A stretch of DNA of 64,000 nucleotides, taken from positions 1 through 64,000 of the forward strand of contig JBJTCD010000026.1 of the NCBI GenBank assembly GCA_046091665.1. Direction: 5' to 3'. Every line of letters begins with the position of its first letter. Within the stretch, counting starts at the first letter, position 1. The notes under the pieces are model-generated. The model did not search any database and was not told the origin of the DNA. It saw nothing but the letters and a program-made list of their open reading frames with translations. Positions 1 through 8,944 of the stretch are shown piece after piece. A program made the position numbers and the translations under genes. This DNA comes from CAIUPE01 sp046091665. Its GTDB lineage: Bacteria > Pseudomonadota > Alphaproteobacteria > Rhizobiales > Beijerinckiaceae.

Positions 1-912
1 ATCCGAGAGTTTTGCTTTTGCATGAACGGGGATTTTGACATATCCCTCTTCCATCATGTCGAACATTTCACGCGCGGCGCGCAATAGATCATTCCGCTTC
101 GCGATATAGGTGAACAAAGTCGGGCGCGTCACGAAGAGCGATCCTTTTTGCGAAAGCAGATTGATATTGAATGCATCAATTTGGCCGGATGCGCTGCCAT
201 AGCTCACAAACATGCCAAGCGGAGATAAACAATCGAGTGACATCGGGAACGTGTCCTTGCCCACGCCGTCATAAACCACATGGCACTTTTCACCTTTGGT
301 GATTGCAGCGACACGTTCGGCAAAATTTTCTGAGCGGTAATTGATGACGTGATGGCAGCCGCCCTTCTTCTTCGCGAGCTTCGCTTTCTCGTCAGATCCC
401 ACGGTTCCGATCACGGTCGCCCCGAGCGCATTGGCCCATTGTCCGAGGATGAGGCCAACCCCACCCGCTGCCGCGTGGTTGAGAATGATGTCACCCCGCT
501 TCACACGATAAGTGCGACGAAGGAGGTAATGCGCTGTCAATCCTTTAAGCATCATCGCCGCTGCGGTCGCGTATGAGATGCCATCAGGAATGGGCACAAG
601 AGCGGCCGCCGGCACATTGCGTTCTTCGGCATAGGATCCAAGCGTCGACACATAAGCGACGCGATCACCTCTCTTGAGGCCCTTTACGCCTTCACCTAAA
701 GCGATGACCTGCCCTGCCCCTTCATTACCTGGCGTAAAAGGCAGTGAAGGCGCGGGATAAACACCTTTGCGGTAATACACATCGAGAAAATTTACACCAA
801 TCGCATGATGGCGGATGCGTACCTCACCGGGGCCAGGCGGCGGCAAAGTCACCTCCTCATAGGACATCACTTCCGGGCCGCCTTGGGTATGAATACGAAT
901 GGCCTTGGTCAT
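1..912 (-). CDS. NADPH:quinone oxidoreductase, zinc-less MDR family (3' end cut off)
   Basis: Medium-chain dehydrogenase/reductase of the QOR (crotonase-independent quinone reductase) type, expected to reduce quinones with NADPH in the cytoplasm. The 304 visible codons begin MTKAIRIHTQGGPEVM and carry the usual family features: GNEGAGQV near residue 85, the nucleotide-binding stretch AAAGGVGL near residue 148, and NYRSENF near 185. No cysteine/histidine set for a catalytic zinc is seen. Family length is about 324 residues, so only some 20 C-terminal residues lie outside the window. The start is the ATG at 912, facing the SulP gene across a 121-bp divergent region. The family assignment is firm; the physiological substrate is unknown. 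Confidence 0.88.
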   Translation of the reverse strand, partial: MTKAIRIHTQGGPEVMSYEEVTLPPPGPGEVRIRHHAIGVNFLDVYYRKGVYPAPSLPFTPGNEGAGQVIALGEGVKGLKRGDRVAYVSTLGSYAEERNVPAAALVPIPDGISYATAAAMMLKGLTAHYLLRRTYRVKRGDIILNHAAAGGVGLILGQWANALGATVIGTVGSDEKAKLAKKKGGCHHVINYRSENFAERVAAITKGEKCHVVYDGVGKDTFPMSLDCLSPLGMFVSYGSASGQIDAFNINLLSQKGSLFVTRPTLFTYIAKRNDLLRAAREMFDMMEEGYVKIPVHAKAKLSD

Positions 913-1033
913 GGGACTTGATCCTTATTTGATTGAATGGCGGACATTCTGAGTTGTGTTTCAGCCCGCTTCAAGCGAGACTTCGATTAAACAGAATATT
1001 AATGTAAATTCGATTTCTCTATTTAGGTCTTCG

Positions 1034-2638
1034 ATGTCAATGCCAACCCGCCCGTCTGATTATCTGATCCCGAAAACCATCAGCGTTTTCAAAGAAGGTT
1101 ATTCGTTGGATCGTCTGAAGCGCGACATTGTCTCTGGTCTTACCGTCGCGATGGTCGCCATTCCTCTGTCCATGGCAATTGCCAAGGCCTCAGGCGCTTC
1201 GCCAGACCGTGGGCTCGTGACAGCGATCATCGGCGGCTTTTTGATTTCACTTTTAGGTGGCAGCCGCTTTCAAATCGGTGGACCAGCAGGCGCCTTTATC
1301 GTCGTTGTCGCGTCAATCATCGAACGACAAGGTTATGACGGACTTTTGATAGCGACCCTCATGGCGGGCTTTGCCATGATCCTCTTTGGGGTGTTTAGGC
1401 TTGGATCTTATATAAAATATATTCCGCATCCGGTTCTTGTCGGTTTTACGGCCGGTATCGCTACGATTATTTTTTCTAGCCAAATCGTTGATCTCTTTGG
1501 GCTCACGCTTCAAGACCGTGAACCAGCTGCCCTTGTGCCGAAACTTACCGCAATCGTCCATGCATTGAATACAATTTCTCCAGCCGCAATATTCATTAGT
1601 GCATTTTCAGTGATTGTTATCTTGGTCTTGCGAAGACTCAAACCGCATTGGCCCGGATTTTTAATCGCCATTGGATTGGCATCTGTATTCAGTTTGATCA
1701 TCACACCCTTCGGATTATCTGTTGAAACCATTGGCACAAGATTTGGCGGCATTCCCAATTCACTTCCCGCTCCGCAATTTCCAATCACATCGCCCGAAAG
1801 ATTAATGTCTCTCATTCCTGATGCCGCCACCATCGCCTTTCTTGGTGCGATTGAATCACTTTTATCTGCGGTTGTTGCCGATGGCATGACGGGTCGCCGT
1901 CATCGCTCAAATATGGAACTGATTGCGCAAGGTGTAGCGAATATCGGCACGGCACTATTTGGCGGTATTTGTGCAACAGGCACAATTGCCCGCACTGCGA
2001 CCAATGTGCGCGCGGGTGGAACGAGTCCTGTCGCAGGGATGACTCATTCACTGGTGCTTTTGTTGCTCATTCTTTTTGCTGCGCAGCTCGCTTCTTATAT
2101 TCCGCTTGCGTCGCTCGGCGCGATTTTGGCAATTGTGTCGTGGAATATGGCTGAGCGGGCCGAGTTTATCTCAATTCTCAAGCGGTCATGGCCCGATGCA
2201 ACAATTCTTCTTGCCACATTTATTCTCACAATCTTTCGCGATCTGACGGAAGGGATTGTGGTAGGAGTTATCCTCTCAGCTTTTATTTTCATGCACCGTA
2301 TGGCGGAAGCCACGCGTGTGAATGGCGCTGACATGACCGATACAATGATCACCGATCCGGATACGATCACCTATCACATGGAAGGTCCGCTCTTCTTTGG
2401 TGTCGCCTCTGAGATTGCTGAAGTTTTAGATCGAATCAATGAAACCCCGAAGCGGTTTGTTCTCGATTGTTCTTCCGTTCCCCTTTTGGATATTACCGGC
2501 GCCCATTCCTTGAAAGCGATGGTTGATCACTTCCACAAACAGGGAACGGACGTTATTTTCAAAAATACGAATGAGCCAATGCGTGATGCCTTAAAACGCT
2601 TCGGCGTTCTTGATCACGGCGCGCGGATCGAAAGTTAA
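1034..2638 (+). CDS. SulP family anion transporter with C-terminal STAS domain
   Basis: Inner-membrane SLC26/SulP transporter for an inorganic or small organic anion (sulfate, bicarbonate or dicarboxylate; not decidable from sequence). The hydrophobic core opens with the SulP signature around DIVSGLTVAMVAIPLSMA and continues through about 12-14 membrane segments to residue ~415. It is followed by a STAS domain containing LDCSSVPLLDITGAHSL, the loop that is regulated in anti-sigma antagonist relatives. An open frame extends upstream to a GTG at 956, but the SulP alignment begins after the ATG at 1034, so I use that start (534 aa). It is convergent with pcs, with 4 bp between the stops. No carbonic anhydrase or sulfate gene lies nearby to fix the substrate. 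Confidence 0.88.
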   Translation: MSMPTRPSDYLIPKTISVFKEGYSLDRLKRDIVSGLTVAMVAIPLSMAIAKASGASPDRGLVTAIIGGFLISLLGGSRFQIGGPAGAFIVVVASIIERQGYDGLLIATLMAGFAMILFGVFRLGSYIKYIPHPVLVGFTAGIATIIFSSQIVDLFGLTLQDREPAALVPKLTAIVHALNTISPAAIFISAFSVIVILVLRRLKPHWPGFLIAIGLASVFSLIITPFGLSVETIGTRFGGIPNSLPAPQFPITSPERLMSLIPDAATIAFLGAIESLLSAVVADGMTGRRHRSNMELIAQGVANIGTALFGGICATGTIARTATNVRAGGTSPVAGMTHSLVLLLLILFAAQLASYIPLASLGAILAIVSWNMAERAEFISILKRSWPDATILLATFILTIFRDLTEGIVVGVILSAFIFMHRMAEATRVNGADMTDTMITDPDTITYHMEGPLFFGVASEIAEVLDRINETPKRFVLDCSSVPLLDITGAHSLKAMVDHFHKQGTDVIFKNTNEPMRDALKRFGVLDHGARIES

Positions 2639-2642
2639 AGGA

Positions 2643-3380
2643 TTACGGCGTTTCTCGTCGTAAGAGTCCGAGCGCCAAAAAATATACCGCAATAAAGCCG
2701 AGCACCCATTGGGTGATCGCATCGACCTTCATGTCTTCAATAATGGCGATCACAGCCGCCACCACCCACACGCCCAACAATGTCAATGTAAGCGGACGAA
2801 GCATCTTCACGCGGACAGGATGAACAAAGGTGAAATTAGAGGCTTGCGCGAGAGCGAGCAAAATAACAGCAATCGTTGTGGCACTCGCCGGAGGTTGGAA
2901 CACCAAGATCAAAAAGACAACAAGATTCCAAACCGCCGGGAAACCTCGGAACCAATAGTCATTCGTCTTCATTGTGTTTGATGCGAAATATAGTGCTGCC
3001 GACAAAACAATGATCGCGCGTTGCAGCGCAAAAAGCAAATGCGGATAAAGCCCACTCATAAAAAGAATAACGGCCGGAACAAAAACATAAGTTACATAAT
3101 CAACGACAAGATCGAGCACATCGCCTGATAGTTGCGGTGCATATTTTTGAACCGCCCAAGCGCGCGCAAAAGTACCGTCAATCCCGTCTACAAGAAGCGC
3201 GAGGCCAAGCCATGCGAAGGCCAAACCCATTTTTTGTTCAATGGCGGCGGTCAATGCAAGAAAGGCAATCGTGGCGCCTGAAGCTGTAAAGACATGAACC
3301 GCAAAGGCACGATAACGATGTGCGGCTTTCCCCTTAGGGTGCGACAATCCGTCAGATGAACCCGTCTCAGGGGCTGTCAT
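2643..3380 (-). CDS. pcs: phosphatidylcholine synthase (CDP-diacylglycerol:choline)
   Basis: Integral membrane CDP-alcohol phosphotransferase that makes phosphatidylcholine directly from choline and CDP-diacylglycerol, a route typical of rhizobia, Brucella and other host-associated or soil alphaproteobacteria. The catalytic motif is intact: D68-G69, A72-R73, then G86, D90 and D94, with the longer spacing between AR and G that distinguishes Pcs from PgsA/PssA. About eight hydrophobic segments and a 245-aa length fit the family. The N-terminal 20 residues are polar and cytoplasmic. It diverges from the UbiH-family gene across 157 bp. Presence of Pcs implies choline uptake elsewhere in the genome. 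Confidence 0.9.
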   Translation of the reverse strand: MTAPETGSSDGLSHPKGKAAHRYRAFAVHVFTASGATIAFLALTAAIEQKMGLAFAWLGLALLVDGIDGTFARAWAVQKYAPQLSGDVLDLVVDYVTYVFVPAVILFMSGLYPHLLFALQRAIIVLSAALYFASNTMKTNDYWFRGFPAVWNLVVFLILVFQPPASATTIAVILLALAQASNFTFVHPVRVKMLRPLTLTLLGVWVVAAVIAIIEDMKVDAITQWVLGFIAVYFLALGLLRRETP

Positions 3381-3537
3381 GGTTGTTTTCTCCCGTCTAA
3401 GACTCGCAAAATGCGGTTAAGTCTCATATTTATCAAGAACTCAACGCGACACGCCGGCAAAATCTTGTAGAGCTCTTCAAGCCTGTTCTATGGTTTGCCG
3501 CCCCGAAGTCAAATCATGACCCCTTGGAATTCACTGA

Positions 3538-4686
3538 ATGCCCGATTTTTTTGATTGTCTCATCGTCGGCACAGGCCCCGTCGGTATGGTTGCTGCCAGT
3601 GGATTGGCACAGTCCGGCAATTCAATCGGACTTATCGGTCCCGAACCTAATCTTTCTCGTGACGGAAGAACTGTAGCCATCCTCGATAAAGGTGTTCGTC
3701 TTCTTCAGTCGCTTGGCTTGTGGAACGAGATAGAAAAACAATCAGCACCGCTGACCGAGATGAGGATCATTGACGACACGGGTAGCCTTTTTCGCGCGCC
3801 GCCCGTGACGTTTCGGGCGCATGAATTGGGACTTGAAGCCTTTGGGCAGAATGTCGAACTCGCTGATCTTGTCACGCATTTTTCCAAGAGCCTGAGATCG
3901 CAAAAAGCAATTCACGTGATCGCGGACACAGTGCAGACTTTCAGACGGGGTAGCAACGGTCTGATTGAACTTGAACTTGCTACTGGCAAAAATATAAAGT
4001 GCAAAATCTTGATTGGTGCCGATGGAAAGAATTCAAAAGTTCGAGATTTTGCTGAGATCAAAACAAAAAAATGGGACTATCCTCAATCGGCACTAACAGC
4101 GCTCTTTTCACACGAGCTCGATCACGAAGATCGGTCAACCGAGTTTCATAAAAGATCCGGTCCCTTCACCCTTGTTCCGCTGAACGGCCAACGCTCAAGT
4201 CTCGTATGGATGATGCCAACAAAAGAGGCTGAGCGTATTTCAAAACAATCACCAGAATCATTTGCACGATTGGTTGAAAAGCAAGCCCATTCGCTTTTAG
4301 GTAAAATGACGCTAGAAAGTCAGATTGGTTTGATCCCGATGTCGGGTCTTTCAACCGATCACTACGCAAAAGATCAAATTGCCGTGATCGGTGAAGCCGC
4401 GCATGTCTTCCCGCCGATTGGTGCGCAAGGTTTGAATTTGGGATTGCGAGATATTGATGCGCTATTAAATTCTTTCACTCATGTTTTGAACGATGAAGCG
4501 CTACACAAATTTGATCGTGATCGTCGCCGCGATGTGAAAACGCGTACCATGGCGGTTGATCTTCTCAATCGCTCACTGCTCGCTGATTACATCCCCGTCG
4601 ATTTTGCACGCGGTGCGGGCTTAATGGCCATTGCCAATATAAAACCGCTCAGACAATTTATCATGCGTCGCGGTGCCGGATTTTAA
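3538..4686 (+). CDS. UbiH/UbiF/COQ6-family FAD-dependent hydroxylase (ubiquinone biosynthesis)
   Basis: Class A flavoprotein monooxygenase of the ubiquinone ring-hydroxylase family, which inserts oxygen into the octa- or decaprenyl-phenol precursor at the membrane surface. Visible motifs are the Rossmann GxGxxG (VGTGPVGMVAASGLAQSG, residues ~9-27), the middle IGADGKNSKVR (the family's DG motif) and the C-terminal FAD ribityl-binding GEAAHVFPPIGAQGLNLGLRD, where most relatives have GDAAH. Length 382 is normal. Alphaproteobacteria use differing sets (UbiL, UbiM, UbiH) for the three positions, so I do not assign the position or a symbol. It ends 3 bp before the stop of the convergent AEC transporter. 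Confidence 0.82.
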   Translation: MPDFFDCLIVGTGPVGMVAASGLAQSGNSIGLIGPEPNLSRDGRTVAILDKGVRLLQSLGLWNEIEKQSAPLTEMRIIDDTGSLFRAPPVTFRAHELGLEAFGQNVELADLVTHFSKSLRSQKAIHVIADTVQTFRRGSNGLIELELATGKNIKCKILIGADGKNSKVRDFAEIKTKKWDYPQSALTALFSHELDHEDRSTEFHKRSGPFTLVPLNGQRSSLVWMMPTKEAERISKQSPESFARLVEKQAHSLLGKMTLESQIGLIPMSGLSTDHYAKDQIAVIGEAAHVFPPIGAQGLNLGLRDIDALLNSFTHVLNDEALHKFDRDRRRDVKTRTMAVDLLNRSLLADYIPVDFARGAGLMAIANIKPLRQFIMRRGAGF

Positions 4687-4689
4687 ACA

Positions 4690-5709
4690 CTAATGCCCGA
4701 ACAGATTTAAGCGCACCGGTACCATATTCTGACTAATCATATAAAGAAGCGTTGTTACTGTGAAAACCGAAAGCGCTGTGCCGACAAGGATCGCACCAGA
4801 TGCGCGTTGCACATAGACCTTATATTGATTGGCGATCACAAAGACGTTTAATGCCGGCGGCAAAGATGCCATCAGCACAGCGGTTAAAACCCATTCCGGA
4901 TCAAAATCACCAACCGAAGATACAATAACCCAAGCTGCAAATGGATGAAGAATGAGTTTGATGAAGAGAAGAAAGGGCATCTCTTTCGGCACACCATCAA
5001 AGGGGCGTAAAGCAATTGTCACACCCATTGCAAAGAGCGCACATGGAGCCGCTGCATTTTTTAAAAATGTGAGCATTGTATCGATGACTTGCGGCGGCTC
5101 AAAACCGATCGCAGCCGCGAAAACCGCTGCGGCTGAAGCAATATTAAAGGGATGTGTAACCACGCGCTTGATTACAAAAAGCACTGTCTCTGTCCATTTT
5201 GGTGACTGGCCGGAACCGAGCGCCATCAACATGGGTACGGCAGAAAAATGCAGTGCGTTATCGAATACAAAAATGAGCGCGGTTGGAACGACCGCGTGTG
5301 GTCCAAGAGCAGCGATGGTCAAACCAGGACCCATATAGCCGATATTGGCATAGGCGCCGGCAACAGATTGTACCGCGGAGGCGCGGATATCCCCTTTGGT
5401 CGAAACCATTCCGACGAGAAATGAAAGCGCGAACATAAGACCCGTCGTGGCCGTTGTCGCGATGACAAAAGGCCAATTGGCAAGTTGCTCGAAAGGGGCA
5501 GCCGAGATGAGTTTAAAAAACAGGCCGGGCAAAGCGACATAAACAATGAAAAAATTCATCCATTGCAAACCCGCTTCGGGATAGCTGAGTTTCTTGCCGC
5601 AGATAAATCCTAAAAGGATCAATCCAAAGAAAGGCAAAGCGAGCGAGAGAACCTGAGACAAACGGGTGGCCTTAGAGCGAACTGGCACAGTGCGAGCGCG
5701 ACATTTCAT
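4690..5709 (-). CDS. AEC (auxin efflux carrier) family transporter
   Basis: Ten-helix inner-membrane secondary transporter of the AEC/BASS-like fold; bacterial relatives include malonate and malate carriers and many of unknown substrate. Two halves of about five hydrophobic segments are separated near residue 180 (KWTETVLFVIKRVVTHP). The ATG at 5709 gives 339 aa with an unusual basic leader (MKCRARTVPVRSK) and no Shine-Dalgarno. A TTG at 5661 preceded by AAGG eight bases upstream would start LSQVLSLALPFFG, which is where the family usually begins, so the true start may be 5661. No enzyme gene beside it indicates a substrate. Confidence 0.82.
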   Translation of the reverse strand: MKCRARTVPVRSKATRLSQVLSLALPFFGLILLGFICGKKLSYPEAGLQWMNFFIVYVALPGLFFKLISAAPFEQLANWPFVIATTATTGLMFALSFLVGMVSTKGDIRASAVQSVAGAYANIGYMGPGLTIAALGPHAVVPTALIFVFDNALHFSAVPMLMALGSGQSPKWTETVLFVIKRVVTHPFNIASAAAVFAAAIGFEPPQVIDTMLTFLKNAAAPCALFAMGVTIALRPFDGVPKEMPFLLFIKLILHPFAAWVIVSSVGDFDPEWVLTAVLMASLPPALNVFVIANQYKVYVQRASGAILVGTALSVFTVTTLLYMISQNMVPVRLNLFGH

Positions 5710-5779
5710 GAAGTGGTGATCATGGTCAATCGCCGCTTTGGCATAGCGAACCTGCCGAAAATGCGAAATTTTGTCCCGA

Positions 5780-5808
5780 TTGACACTTTTGGGCCGTCGG
5801 GCTTATCC
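5780..5808 (+). promoter_or_regulatory. putative hspQ promoter, possibly heat-shock type, leaderless
   Basis: A perfect TTGACA at 5780-5785 is followed 16 bases later by CTTATCC (5802-5808). This resembles the CTTG...CTTAT/CCTAT pattern of alphaproteobacterial RpoH promoters more than a housekeeping -10. A start of transcription 6-8 bases downstream would fall at about the ATG (5816), giving a leaderless message. This is inference from position and consensus only. Confidence 0.4.
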
Positions 5809-5815
5809 AAGGGAC

Positions 5816-6145
5816 ATGGAAAAGCGTAAGGCAAAATATGCCATCGGCGAAGTGGTCAAACATCGAATTTACCCGTTTCGCGGGGTAATTTTCGATGTTG
5901 ATCCGTCATTTTCGAACACGGAAGAGTGGTACAACTCGATTCCGGAAGAAATACGCCCTTCGCGCGATCAGCCCTTCTACCACCTCTTTGCTGAGAATGC
6001 GGAGACGGAATATATTGCTTATGTGTCAGAGCAAAATCTTCTGCCTGACACTTCGCGCGAGCCGATCCGGCATCCGCAAATAAGAGATGTCTTCGATATC
6101 GATGACCGTGGCCGCTATAAAGCAAAAGCGCGCAGTCTGAATTGA
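5816..6145 (+). CDS. hspQ: heat shock protein HspQ (YccV-like, hemimethylated-DNA-binding fold)
   Basis: Small beta-rich protein of the HspQ/YccV family. In enterobacteria HspQ is a heat-induced protein that acts as an adaptor or specificity factor for Lon and was first described as binding hemimethylated DNA. The 109 residues from MEKRKAKYAIGEVVKHR contain the family core: the KYAIGEVVKHRIYPFRGVIFDVDP strand region, the EEWYNSIPEE turn, DQPFYHLFAE and YVSEQNLL. An in-frame TTG at 5771 would add 15 atypical residues overlapping the promoter-like TTGACA, so I prefer the ATG at 5816. That ATG has no properly spaced Shine-Dalgarno (AAGGGA ends one base before it), consistent with leaderless translation. 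Confidence 0.88.
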   Translation: MEKRKAKYAIGEVVKHRIYPFRGVIFDVDPSFSNTEEWYNSIPEEIRPSRDQPFYHLFAENAETEYIAYVSEQNLLPDTSREPIRHPQIRDVFDIDDRGRYKAKARSLN

Positions 6146-6156
6146 CCGCGCGCTTT
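6125..6156. terminator. bidirectional terminator-like hairpin between hspQ and the ialB-like gene
   Basis: AAAGCGCGC (6125-6133) pairs with GCGCGCTTT (6148-6156) around a 14-base loop that contains the hspQ stop codon. The A run on the left and T run on the right suit termination from both sides, between convergent genes. The T run is short. Confidence 0.55.
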
Positions 6157-6179
6157 CATACATTTCGGTTAGAAAATTC

Positions 6180-6947
6180 TTATTGCGCGGGCGCCTGCTG
6201 TTGTTGACCTTGAGCGGGAGCCGCTTGACCTTGCGCGGGCGCTTGCCCTTGTTGGCCCATCTTCTTACGCATTTCCTCTGCCTGGCGTTGCATCTCATCC
6301 TGCATTTTCTTCTGCTCCGCCGCCAAGACAGCGGGATCAATCGGCGGACCGTCAAAGACTTTTCCAAATGTCAAAAGCGGCACTTGGAAAACCACTTCGC
6401 GACCGAATTGATTTTGTACGCTCACCATGAGCGCCTGCCCTTTTTTAAACGCGGCGATCACGTCATCCTTAACCGGGACTTCTGCGAAACATCCATTCGG
6501 AAAACAGATCGCATATTTCCCCGGTTGTGATTGTCCTTGATCGACGATGAAGCGAACCCCTGGCGCGAGCATGAAACCCAAGGGCAAAAGAAAACGAACG
6601 GTCTTCTGTGGCTCGCCTTGCACATCATAAACGGCAACGGCAAGAACAGGCTGGTTTTGATCCGAAACGAAATCGCGGGTTGTGTAACAGACCTTCTTTT
6701 TTGCGGCCTGATCTTCACCGCAAATCTTGATCCAATCGGCCTGTGTCGGCTCAGGTTGAACCTGCACAATGGCGGGACCCTGTGGCGCGGGCTGGGCGGG
6801 CTGAGCCGGCGCGGGTTGAGCCGGTTGGGCTGGCTGAGCTGCTTGCGGCTTTTTGGGTTGGCTTTGCGCAAAAGCCTCGGGCTGATGAGCTGCCAGCATC
6901 AGTCCAATGCCAATGGAAGCCAAAGCCACTATTCTGGATATCAACAT
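6180..6947 (-). CDS. invasion-associated locus B (IalB) family exported protein
   Basis: Secreted or periplasmic protein of the IalB family, named from Bartonella, where the homologue contributes to erythrocyte entry; in free-living alphaproteobacteria its role is unknown. From the ATG at 6947 (255 aa) there is a signal peptide (MLISRIVALASIGIGLMLAA, cleavage after AFA). Then comes a Pro/Ala/Gln-repeat spacer of about 35 residues, then the IalB domain (DWIKICGEDQAAKKKVCYTT through FGKVFDG) with two cysteine pairs. A charged helical segment follows, and a Gln/Ala/Pro tail. The frame is open upstream to 7019 but those 24 residues precede the signal peptide. The low-complexity ends suggest a flexible, wall-spanning or self-associating protein. 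Confidence 0.8.
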   Translation of the reverse strand: MLISRIVALASIGIGLMLAAHQPEAFAQSQPKKPQAAQPAQPAQPAPAQPAQPAPQGPAIVQVQPEPTQADWIKICGEDQAAKKKVCYTTRDFVSDQNQPVLAVAVYDVQGEPQKTVRFLLPLGFMLAPGVRFIVDQGQSQPGKYAICFPNGCFAEVPVKDDVIAAFKKGQALMVSVQNQFGREVVFQVPLLTFGKVFDGPPIDPAVLAAEQKKMQDEMQRQAEEMRKKMGQQGQAPAQGQAAPAQGQQQQAPAQ

Positions 6948-7147
6948 AGATCGGTTTCCACACGAAAGAGATTTGTTCTGTCCGCGAACGGACCGCGACT
7001 CACATCCGTAAGCCAACACACGGCCTGCTCATACTCGGAACAACGCGTCCTTGCCACGTAAAAATAGCGAGTTTTCGCAAGACTGGTTCGAATCGACGCT
7101 TTTTGCGAGATAAGTGCTCAGTTGCGTTTGGGGCTACCGGTATATTT

Positions 7148-8941
7148 ATGCGTATATCCATTTTTCTCGGATTTCTGGGACTTCTCTTCGGCCTCTCGCC
7201 CGTGTTCGCGGCATCGCAGCATGGACTCGCCATGCATGGGCAGCCGGCGCTCTCGGCCGATTTTAAACACCTCCCTTATGCAAATCCGGATGCGCCAAAA
7301 GGCGGCCGCATCACTTATGGTGTGCTTGGTACGTTTGATACGTTAAACCCTTATGCGGTGAGGGGTGTAGCGGCCCAAGGGTTGACGCCCCCTCTCGGTC
7401 TCGTTGTGCAAAGTCTGATGATGCGCTCAGCCGATGAGCCCTTCACGCTTTATGGTTCCATCGCAGAAAGTATCGAAGTTCCTGATGACCGCTCCTCGGT
7501 CACATTTCGCATCAATCCAAAAGCCAAATTTTCCGATGGTCATCCGATCACGTCAGAGGACATCGCTTTTACGTGGGGTTTGCTGAAAGAAAAGGGCAAA
7601 CCCAATATGCGCGCGTCTTATGGCAAAGTGCAAAAAATTGAGACGCCCGATTCCTCGACCATTCGCTTTGATCTATCAGGTGTAGGTGATCGCGAATTGC
7701 CTTTGATTTTGGGCTTGATGCCTGTTCTTGCCAAGCACGCGACTGACATTGAAAAATTCGAAGAGACAAGTTTAACGCCGCTTTTGGGTTCCGGTCCCTA
7801 TCTCGTTTCCGAAGTGAAACCGGGAGAAAGCATTACTTATAAACGTAATCCCGATTTTTGGGGCAAGGAGCTGCCGATTAATCGCGGGCTTTATAATGTC
7901 GATGAATATAAATTCGATTATTATCGTGACGCGAATACGCTTTTTGAAGCGTTTAAAGGCGGCCTTTACGATATTCGTTCGGAAGATAACCCTACAAGAT
8001 GGGTAACGGGTTATGATTTCCCGCGCATGACCGAACAAAAGGCCGTCAAAGACGCAATTCCCATGCGCACGCCAAAAGGTATGACGGCCTTAGCAATGAA
8101 TACGCGAAAACCCGTCTTTGCCGATATCAGAACGCGTGAAGCGCTTTCATATCTCTTCGATTTTGAGTGGGTGAATAAATCGCTTTTTGAGGGTGTGTAT
8201 AAACGAACCTCAAGTTTCTTCGAAGGCTCCGATCTTGCTTCAACAGGCGTCCCTGCTTCGGAAAAAGAAAAAGCCATTCTCGCGCCCTACCCTGACGCGG
8301 TTCGTGCAGACATTCTTGCAGGCTCCTGGCGGCCACCTGTGTCTGATGGCACAGGCCGCGATCGAAACAATGCAAAGAAAGCCTTTGATCTTCTCAAGGC
8401 CGCTGGGTGGAGTGTTGATAAAGGTTTACTCAAAAATCAAAATGGCGAGCCCTTTGCTTTTGAAGCCCTCGTTGTTACACGCGTACAAGAACGCTTAGCG
8501 CTCAACGTTTCTGAGTCACTACAAAAGCTCGGCATTCAAATGAATGTGCGCTATGTTGATGATGTTCAATATTGGCGTCGTGTTGCGACCTTTGATTTTG
8601 ATATGATCCAATTCACCTGGGGGTCTTCACCCTCACCGGGGAATGAACAATCCAATCGCTGGGGAACGAAATCGAAAACCCGCGAAGGGTCGCTCAATTA
8701 CCCCGGTGTTGATTCACCTGCGGTCGATGCTGCGATCGAGGCGCTGCTGGCCGCACGTGAACGGTCCGATTTTGTTGATGCGATTCGTGCTTTAGATCGT
8801 GTGTTGCTCTCAGGATTTTATGTCGTTCCCCTCTTTAATGCGCCCGATCAATGGATTGTCAGATCCTCAACTGTGAAGCGGCCTGAAACAACACCCCTCT
8901 TCGGTTTTGCGCCTGAGACACTCTGGCGCGTGGAGAATTAA
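7148..8941 (+). CDS. extracellular solute-binding protein, family 5 (YejA-like peptide/microcin C type)
   Basis: Periplasmic binding protein of the DppA/OppA superfamily, closest in feel to YejA: about 600 residues, an N-terminal SQHGLAMHGQPALSADFKHLPY and YANPDAPKGGRITYG, and the C-terminal SNRWGTKSKTREGSLNYPG region. YejA-type proteins bind oligopeptides and heptapeptide-nucleotide antibiotics such as microcin C. The ATG at 7148 begins a clear signal peptide (MRISIFLGFLGLLFGLSPVF, cleavage near VFA/AS); an upstream TTG at 7103 is in frame but gives no signal at the N terminus. No ABC permease or ATPase gene is adjacent: the next gene is a DsbA-family protein, so this is an orphan binding protein here. 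Confidence 0.87.
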   Translation: MRISIFLGFLGLLFGLSPVFAASQHGLAMHGQPALSADFKHLPYANPDAPKGGRITYGVLGTFDTLNPYAVRGVAAQGLTPPLGLVVQSLMMRSADEPFTLYGSIAESIEVPDDRSSVTFRINPKAKFSDGHPITSEDIAFTWGLLKEKGKPNMRASYGKVQKIETPDSSTIRFDLSGVGDRELPLILGLMPVLAKHATDIEKFEETSLTPLLGSGPYLVSEVKPGESITYKRNPDFWGKELPINRGLYNVDEYKFDYYRDANTLFEAFKGGLYDIRSEDNPTRWVTGYDFPRMTEQKAVKDAIPMRTPKGMTALAMNTRKPVFADIRTREALSYLFDFEWVNKSLFEGVYKRTSSFFEGSDLASTGVPASEKEKAILAPYPDAVRADILAGSWRPPVSDGTGRDRNNAKKAFDLLKAAGWSVDKGLLKNQNGEPFAFEALVVTRVQERLALNVSESLQKLGIQMNVRYVDDVQYWRRVATFDFDMIQFTWGSSPSPGNEQSNRWGTKSKTREGSLNYPGVDSPAVDAAIEALLAARERSDFVDAIRALDRVLLSGFYVVPLFNAPDQWIVRSSTVKRPETTPLFGFAPETLWRVEN

Positions 8942-8944
8942 GTG

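Noticed and set aside
956..1033. N-terminal extension of the SulP gene from GTG
   Set aside because: The 26 residues are not SulP-like and cross the likely divergent promoter region.
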